Part shown: in pieces, positions 59,397 through 64,000 of the stretch | How positions within the stretch are numbered: the stretch's first letter is position 1 | How the letters are laid out: each line of letters starts with the position of its first letter | Source: Streptomyces nigrescens | GTDB taxonomy: Bacteria > Actinomycetota > Actinomycetes > Streptomycetales > Streptomycetaceae | Reading direction: 5' to 3' | DNA: 64,000 bases | Assembly (NCBI GenBank): GCA_024349765.1 | Contig: AP026073.1 | Coordinates: forward strand, 4,650,001 to 4,714,000 | Notes under the pieces: generated by a model | Database searches by the model: none | Told to the model about the DNA's origin: nothing | What the model saw: the letters and a program-made list of their open reading frames with translations, nothing else | Program-made: the position numbers and the translations under genes

Positions 59397-61633
59397 CCAC
59401 GGCCCCGGCCGTCGGCCGCCCCGTCGACCGGGTCGACGGCCGGCACAAGGTCACCGGCGGCGCGCACTACTCCGCGGACGTCCGCCCGACCGATCGTGCC
59501 CACGCCGTCCTGGTCGGCGCGCGGGTGCCGAGCGGCCGGGTCACCGGCATCGACACCGACGAGGCCCGGCAGGCCGGCGGGGTGCTCGCGATCCTCACGC
59601 ACGAGAACCTGCCCGGCATCGCCACGCAGCCCCCGCTGCTGCCCTCGCTCGCCGGTATGCCCGCGCCCGGGCAGACCTTCTTCCCGCTCCAGGACGAGGT
59701 CGTCCACTACAGCGGGCAACCGGTCGCCGTGGTGGTCGCCGACACCCTGGAGCGCGCCCAGCACGCGGCCGCGCTGGTCCGCGTCACGTACCAGGAGACG
59801 CCCTCGGTCACCACCGTCGCCCAGGGGCGGGACGACGCCTACGTACCGGACGCGATCTTCGGCGGTTTCGTCCCGGGCCGGAGCGTGCGCGGCGATGTCG
59901 AGGCCGGGCTGGCCGCGGCGGACGTGCGGATCGACGCCACGTACACCTACGCCGCGAACCACCACAACCCCATCGAGCCGGCCGCCACCACCGCCGTCTG
60001 GGACGGCGACCAACTGACCCTGTACGACGCCACGCAGGGGGTGGCGGCCACCCAGCTGACGGTGGCGGCGCTGCTCGGCCTGTCCCCCTCCAAGGTGCGT
60101 GTGCTCTCCCACTTCGTCGGCGGCAGTTTCGGCTGCAAGGCCATGATCTGGGCGCACCCCGCGCTGGCCGCGCTCGCCGCCCGGCACGTCGGACGTCCCG
60201 TCAAGCTGTCGCTGACCCGTGAGCAGATGTTCACCTCGGTCGGCCACCGGGAGGAGCAGGAGCAGCGGATCGAGCTGGGCGCGGACAAGGAGGGGCGGCT
60301 CGTCGCGCTGCGGCACCACAAGCTCTCCCCCACCTCGCCCTTCGACGACTGGGCCGAGCCCTCGCTGGGCGTCGCCTCGCAGCTCTACGCCTGCGCCCAC
60401 TACGAGGGCGTCTACCGGCTGTTCCGCGCCAACACCATGACGCCGACCTTCATGCGGGCGCCCGGCGAGGCGTCCGGCATGTTCGCCCTCGAATGCACGA
60501 TGGACGACCTCGCCCACCAACTGGGCATCGACCCCGTCGAACTGCGCCTGCGCAACTACTCCGAGACCGACCCGACCACCAAAAACCCCTGGTCCAGCAC
60601 GGGACTCAAGGAGTGCTACGCACGCGGCGCGGAACGCTTCGGCTGGCACCGGCGCCGCCCCGCGCCGCGCTCGCACCGCGACGGCGACTGGCTGATCGGC
60701 TACGGCATGGCCGCCGCCGGCTATCCCGTCTACGGTCCGAACAACCCGCAGCGGGCCCGGGCCCGGCTGTACGCCGACGGTACGGCCGTCGTGCAGGCCG
60801 CGACCCCCGACTTCGGCACCGGGGTGGCCACGGTGATGACCCAGGTGGCCGCCGATGCCCTCGGTCTCCCGTGGGAGCGCTGCCGCTTCGAGGGCGGTGA
60901 CACGGCGCTGCCGGGCATCGCCGCCGCGGTCGGCTCCGCGGGCGCGGGGATGATCAGCGCCGCCGTCCACACCGCCGCCGCCCGCCTCCGCGACCAGTTG
61001 GTGGCGCAGGCCGTCGCCGACTCCCAGTCCCCGCTGCACGGCGCCGATCCGGCGGCGGTCACCGTACGGGACGGCCGGATGATGCTGCGCGACGCGCCCG
61101 CGACCGGCGAGACCTACGGCGACCTGCTGCACCGCAACTTCCTGCCGGACGTCGAGGCCTCCGGCGCCTGGTCCCCGTCCCCGGAGTCCCACCACTACGG
61201 GATGATGACCTTCGGCGCCCAGTTCGCCGAGGTCGCCGTCGACCCCGACCTCGGCGTCGTCCGGGTCCGCCGCATGGTCGGTGCCTTCGCCCCCGGCCGC
61301 GTCCTCAACCCCAAGACGGCCCGCAGCCAGCTGATGGGCGGCATGCTCTGGGGCCTTGGCCAGGCCCTCCTGGAAGCCAACTACATGGACCCCCGCCGCG
61401 GCCGCTGGGTCGCCTCCGGCCTGGGCGACTACCTCGTCCCGGTCAACGCCGACGCCCCCGACATCGAGGTCGAACTCGTCGACGTCACCGACGACATCGT
61501 CAACCCGCTCGGCGTCAAGGGCGTCGGCGAGATCGGCCAGGTCGGCGCCGCGGCCGCCCTCGCCAACGCCCTCCACCACGCGACGGGCCGGCGGGTGCGG
61601 AAGCTGCCGGTGACGATCGAGGACCTGCTGTGA
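59393..61633 (+). CDS. Molybdopterin-binding subunit of the second molybdenum hydroxylase (PaoC-like)
   Basis: 746-aa catalytic subunit. Motifs: SHFVGGSFGCKAMI (Moco pocket, here with a Cys in place of Ser), FMRAPGEASGMFALECTMDDLA, TPDFGTGVATVMTQVAADALG, and the active-site Glu in GVKGVGEIGQVGAAAALANA. Coupled to the FAD gene by ATGA. No XdhC gene follows; the chaperone of the first cassette may serve both. A 25-bp tandem duplication spans its stop codon. Confidence 0.93.
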   Translation: MTTAPAVGRPVDRVDGRHKVTGGAHYSADVRPTDRAHAVLVGARVPSGRVTGIDTDEARQAGGVLAILTHENLPGIATQPPLLPSLAGMPAPGQTFFPLQDEVVHYSGQPVAVVVADTLERAQHAAALVRVTYQETPSVTTVAQGRDDAYVPDAIFGGFVPGRSVRGDVEAGLAAADVRIDATYTYAANHHNPIEPAATTAVWDGDQLTLYDATQGVAATQLTVAALLGLSPSKVRVLSHFVGGSFGCKAMIWAHPALAALAARHVGRPVKLSLTREQMFTSVGHREEQEQRIELGADKEGRLVALRHHKLSPTSPFDDWAEPSLGVASQLYACAHYEGVYRLFRANTMTPTFMRAPGEASGMFALECTMDDLAHQLGIDPVELRLRNYSETDPTTKNPWSSTGLKECYARGAERFGWHRRRPAPRSHRDGDWLIGYGMAAAGYPVYGPNNPQRARARLYADGTAVVQAATPDFGTGVATVMTQVAADALGLPWERCRFEGGDTALPGIAAAVGSAGAGMISAAVHTAAARLRDQLVAQAVADSQSPLHGADPAAVTVRDGRMMLRDAPATGETYGDLLHRNFLPDVEASGAWSPSPESHHYGMMTFGAQFAEVAVDPDLGVVRVRRMVGAFAPGRVLNPKTARSQLMGGMLWGLGQALLEANYMDPRRGRWVASGLGDYLVPVNADAPDIEVELVDVTDDIVNPLGVKGVGEIGQVGAAAALANALHHATGRRVRKLPVTIEDLL

Positions 61634-61664
61634 GCCCAGGACCGAGGACCTGCTGTGAGCCCAG
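61618..61664. repeat. Tandem duplication across the stop codon of the second large subunit
   Basis: A 22-bp segment (61618-61639) recurs exactly at 61643-61664 with a 25-bp period. The unit carries GACCTGCTGTGAGC, including the TGA stop, so the first copy ends the protein and the second is silent. The exact identity suggests a recent slippage duplication. Confidence 0.95.
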
Positions 61665-61692
61665 AGTGTGTGAGCCATGGTGAGCGGTGATG

Positions 61693-62034
61693 TCAGACCG
61701 TGGTCACCGGTGCGATCAGTTCCTCGTCGGACCTCGGCCGGACGACGGTGGCCTGAGTGGTGATCAGGTCTCCGATCTCCAATGACCCGCTTCCGGAGAC
61801 GTCGACGTGGACGCGGAGTCCGTAGGCGCCCGTCGGGTCGAGGTCGGGCACGTCCACGCGGAAGGGCAGCCGGCCGTGCGGGGCGAGGGGGACATCCGTC
61901 TGGACCTGGGCGGCCACCACGGTGGAGGGGGCATCGGCGAGGGACACGTCGCGGACCTCCACCAGGACCCTGGCGGCCCGGGTGACCGGCGTATCGGCGG
62001 GCAGCGACACGATGCCCCGCACGGTGCGGTTCAT
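61693..62034 (-). CDS. YbaY-like beta-sandwich protein, third gene of the ATP-grasp operon
   Basis: 113 aa matching the YbaY/type III secretion chaperone-like pattern (VRGIVSLPADTPVTRAARVLVEVRDVSLADAPSTVVAAQ, then LPFRVDVPDLDPTGAYGLRVHVDVSGSG). Unlike E. coli YbaY it lacks a signal peptide and lipobox, so it is cytosolic. ATG 62034 overlaps the ATP-grasp stop (ATGA). It could bind or hold the product of the ATP-grasp enzyme; inference only. Confidence 0.8.
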   Translation of the reverse strand: MNRTVRGIVSLPADTPVTRAARVLVEVRDVSLADAPSTVVAAQVQTDVPLAPHGRLPFRVDVPDLDPTGAYGLRVHVDVSGSGSLEIGDLITTQATVVRPRSDEELIAPVTTV

Positions 62035-63035
62035 GCCGTCCTCCCGACCAGAGGCCGCGACGCCACCGCTCGCGCCCGGTCGGGTGCCTCGCCGCGGGCA
62101 TCGGTCCGGGCCAGGAGCCCGGCGACCTCCGCGCTGATCGGCAGACCGGTCCGGTGCTCCACGAACAGCCATTGCCCCGCCGGATTGACCTCGAAGAAGA
62201 CGTAACTCCCGTCCGGGCGCCGGCGCAGATCGACGGCGCCGTAGACCAGTCCGAGCCGGCGCAGGAAGCGGAGCAGCGTGTCGGTGAGGGCCGGCGGGAG
62301 GGTCACCGGCCGTACCCGGGCCTCGTCGACCACCGTCCTCATGTCGACGGGATAGCGGGTCGCCGAGGCGTCGATCTCGGCGGCGAAGACGCGCTCCCCC
62401 ACCACCGTCACCCGCAGATCGGCGCCGGGCACGAACTCCTGGAAGATCACCGGGGCGTAGCGGACCGCGTCGAGGTGCGCCAGGTCCTGCGGCCGCACGA
62501 GCCGGGTCTCCCGCCACGCCTCCGCATGGGCGAGGAAGGATTTGAAGACCGTGCGCCCGACGCCGACGTCCTCGATGAACCGGCGCGCCCGCTCCGGCTG
62601 GTTGGTGACCAGGGTGCGCGGCAGCACGAGGCCCACCCGGCGCGCCACCTCCCACTGGTACGGCTTGTGGTGGGCGACGGCGTCGAGCGACGGCGGATTG
62701 ATCCAGGTGCAGTCGAGCGCGTGCAACATGCCGTACAGCGCCTGGCTGGTCTCGCTCGCCGCGAATCCCTGGTCCCGGGCCGTGCACAGCGTCGGATCGA
62801 CGGTGAAGGGACGCACCCTTCGCCACCACGCGACGCGACACCCCGCCAACGAGGCTTCCGCCGTGGGCGTGGTCAGGGTGCAGACCGGCTGGCTGCCGTC
62901 CGAAGAGTCGAAGTTGATCACTCCGTGGGCGGGAAAGTCCGCCAGGTCGAACCTGGCCACCTCCCGACCGGCGGCCTCCAGCCGGCCGATGACGTCCAGC
63001 GTGTGGTCCTCGTCGTAGGAGATGACGAGGATCAT
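62031..63035 (-). CDS. MvdD/RimK-like ATP-grasp ligase
   Basis: 334 aa. N-terminal pre-ATP-grasp domain (MILVISYDEDHTLDVIGRLE, then VARFDLADFP) like graspetide maturases MvdC/MvdD. ATP-grasp core with FKSFLAHAEAWRETRLV, FQEFVPGADLRVTVVGERVFAAEID and the Mg-binding FFEVNPAGQWLFVE. These enzymes activate side-chain carboxylates of Asp/Glu and join them to Thr, Ser or Lys. It overlaps both neighbours by ATGA junctions. No small precursor gene with the usual leader is visible inside the window; the upstream metallopeptidase carries an odd tail that could be the substrate. Confidence 0.88.
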   Translation of the reverse strand: MILVISYDEDHTLDVIGRLEAAGREVARFDLADFPAHGVINFDSSDGSQPVCTLTTPTAEASLAGCRVAWWRRVRPFTVDPTLCTARDQGFAASETSQALYGMLHALDCTWINPPSLDAVAHHKPYQWEVARRVGLVLPRTLVTNQPERARRFIEDVGVGRTVFKSFLAHAEAWRETRLVRPQDLAHLDAVRYAPVIFQEFVPGADLRVTVVGERVFAAEIDASATRYPVDMRTVVDEARVRPVTLPPALTDTLLRFLRRLGLVYGAVDLRRRPDGSYVFFEVNPAGQWLFVEHRTGLPISAEVAGLLARTDARGEAPDRARAVASRPLVGRTA

Positions 63036-64000
63036 CGCAGCTGCCCGGCGCTTTCACCGCTGCCGAACAGCGGGCCCAGCTGGGTCACCAGGCTCTGGTG
63101 ACTGGCGGCCACGGCGGCGAGATCGTGCTGGAGGGAACCGAGCAGCTGGGCGAGCTGGCGTACTTGCTCGGCCAGCCCGTCGGACTGCCCGGCCAGCGCG
63201 GGCGACTGATGCGGCGTGGCGAGCACGAAGGGGCTGGCCGCGGCCGGGCTCATCAGTTCTTGGTGCGGTTGCTTGGGGGGCATGTCGTGGACCGGGTCCT
63301 TCGCCTGCTCCTTCAGCGTGAAGTCGGTGAGGGGGTCCTTGCCGATCTCCTTGGCCGTGACGGGGGCGTTCGGGTACAGCGCCTGGACGCCGGCGAGATC
63401 GCCCTGGGACAACCCGGTCCGTTGCCCCATCACCACACCGGGCGGGAGCGGCTGCTTCGCGGTGATGGTCGGCCGAGTGCTGTCGATGGCGAAGGCCCGC
63501 GGCGGATAGTGCATGATCGAGCCGTAGTCGTACGGTCCGATGTCGTCGCCGTCCGAGATCTGCTGCAGGAAGTTGTGCTGCTGTGCCGGGTCGATGTTCG
63601 AGAAGTCGATCGTGACGAACTGGTCGCGGTCCTCCCGGCTTTGTTCGTGCCAGAGCCCCACCGTGTGACCGATCTCGTGGATGGCATTTCCGGCACTGCA
63701 CGAATCGCCCAGCGTGATCCTCTGCATACCCCCTCGCCGGCCCACCGAGGAGGAACATCCGTCACCCGGAACGAAACGCACGAAGTCGGGGAACTGGGCC
63801 GCGTTGTCGGCGGTCCGTGACTCGAAGGTGATCCGGGTGTGGGTCCTCCAGTGGGCAAGCGCGTCGAAGACCCGGTCTGTGTTGGGCAGAGCGGGATCGA
63901 TCTCGAACGGAACGGTCGCGTTCGGCCAGCGGAATTGCTGCCCGGTGATCCCCACCGCCCGGAACATCAGCTCATGACCGCCCGCGGCCTCGGCCTGCTG
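63032..64000 (-). CDS. Astacin-type (M12A) zinc metallopeptidase with K/D/E-rich tail (5' end beyond window)
   Basis: The frame is open to the window edge, so the N-terminus is missing. Zinc site HEIGHTVGLWHEQSRED (HExxHxxGxxH) and Met-turn YDYGSIMHYP are intact, giving an active astacin fold. The catalytic domain ends near GDLAGVQALYPNA. A C-terminal tail of about 110 residues follows with TAKEIGKDPLTDFTLKEQ, AKDPVHDMPPKQ and PFVLATPHQ, then a helical coiled-coil-like stretch (EQVRQLAQLLGSLQHDLAAV). No signal peptide is visible in the part available. Stop overlaps the ATP-grasp ATG. Confidence 0.9.
   Translation of the reverse strand, partial: QQAEAAGGHELMFRAVGITGQQFRWPNATVPFEIDPALPNTDRVFDALAHWRTHTRITFESRTADNAAQFPDFVRFVPGDGCSSSVGRRGGMQRITLGDSCSAGNAIHEIGHTVGLWHEQSREDRDQFVTIDFSNIDPAQQHNFLQQISDGDDIGPYDYGSIMHYPPRAFAIDSTRPTITAKQPLPPGVVMGQRTGLSQGDLAGVQALYPNAPVTAKEIGKDPLTDFTLKEQAKDPVHDMPPKQPHQELMSPAAASPFVLATPHQSPALAGQSDGLAEQVRQLAQLLGSLQHDLAAVAASHQSLVTQLGPLFGSGESAGQLR

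Noticed and set aside
59081-62101. Long minus-strand frame opposite the second molybdenum hydroxylase genes
   Set aside because: Translation is Gly/Arg/Val-rich without motifs; the plus strand has complete FAD and molybdopterin subunits.

Overview
The window is high-GC actinobacterial chromosome, almost certainly Streptomyces. Codon third positions are strongly G/C, GTG starts are common, and purine-rich Shine-Dalgarno (SD) sequences precede most genes. The families (FprA, PaoABC-like molybdenum hydroxylases, SpoIIE-type PP2C phosphatases, DUF6214, GPP34, NB-ARC/TPR STAND proteins, family 2 encapsulin) are typical of that genus. I see no rRNA, tRNA, CRISPR array, transposase or integrase. The region reads as chromosomal accessory or arm-proximal content rather than one mobile island.

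Layout. 1-4.3 kb: a TrkA/RCK-type channel (cut by the left edge) diverges from a catalytically intact but orphan KdpB K+-ATPase subunit. 4.9-9.9 kb: a TetR regulator, a DUF6214 protein, ferredoxin-NADP reductase, and an ArsR regulator divergent from an Old Yellow Enzyme. 10-15.8 kb: a BNR-repeat protein whose SD lies in an 18-bp stem, then uracil-DNA glycosylase, a DUF2510-scramblase protein, a GlcNAc-kinase-like ATPase, a CbiX-like protein without its histidines and a SnoaL-like protein. 15.8-25.4 kb: a lactonase, a FUSC exporter divergent from an Lrp/AsnC regulator, a HAD phosphatase, an orphan CUT2-type sugar-binding lipoprotein, and a PucR regulator divergent from lactate 2-monooxygenase followed by a 2-hydroxyacid dehydrogenase. 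25.45-25.9 kb: an intricate inverted and tandem repeat element just before a second-type dnaK-grpE pair that has no dnaJ or hspR. 28.5-41.1 kb: two PP2C phosphatases, a double-glycine leader peptide, acylphosphatase, a DUF72 protein, an alpha/beta hydrolase-P450 pair, an XRE regulator, an MFS exporter, a GNAT protein and an F420-dependent oxidoreductase.

41.2-47.2 kb holds a paoABCD-like molybdenum hydroxylase operon (2Fe-2S, FAD with extra cysteines, molybdopterin subunit, XdhC chaperone) next to a TetR gene with two spaced operator palindromes. After small ORFs and a J-domain protein, 48.8-51.7 kb carries a two-gene family 2 encapsulin system. Its shell protein has a cyclic-nucleotide-binding domain inserted, and its cargo is a SufS-type cysteine desulfurase with a long repetitive disordered N-terminus. 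52-57.8 kb holds a dienelactone hydrolase, a GPP34 protein, a baeRF/Rv2629-like protein, a STAND ATPase and a membrane protein. 57.9-61.6 kb is a second paoABC-like set without an XdhC. The right edge (61.7-64 kb, minus strand) is a translationally coupled operon of an astacin-type metallopeptidase, an MvdD/RimK-like ATP-grasp ligase and a YbaY-like protein, which could be a peptide-modification system.

The best candidates for undescribed biology are the astacin/ATP-grasp/YbaY operon, the encapsulin pair with mixed subtype traits, the double-glycine peptide at 29.7 kb, the palindromic element in front of dnaK, and the orphan KdpB. All functional assignments come from reading translated motifs; no database search was run.
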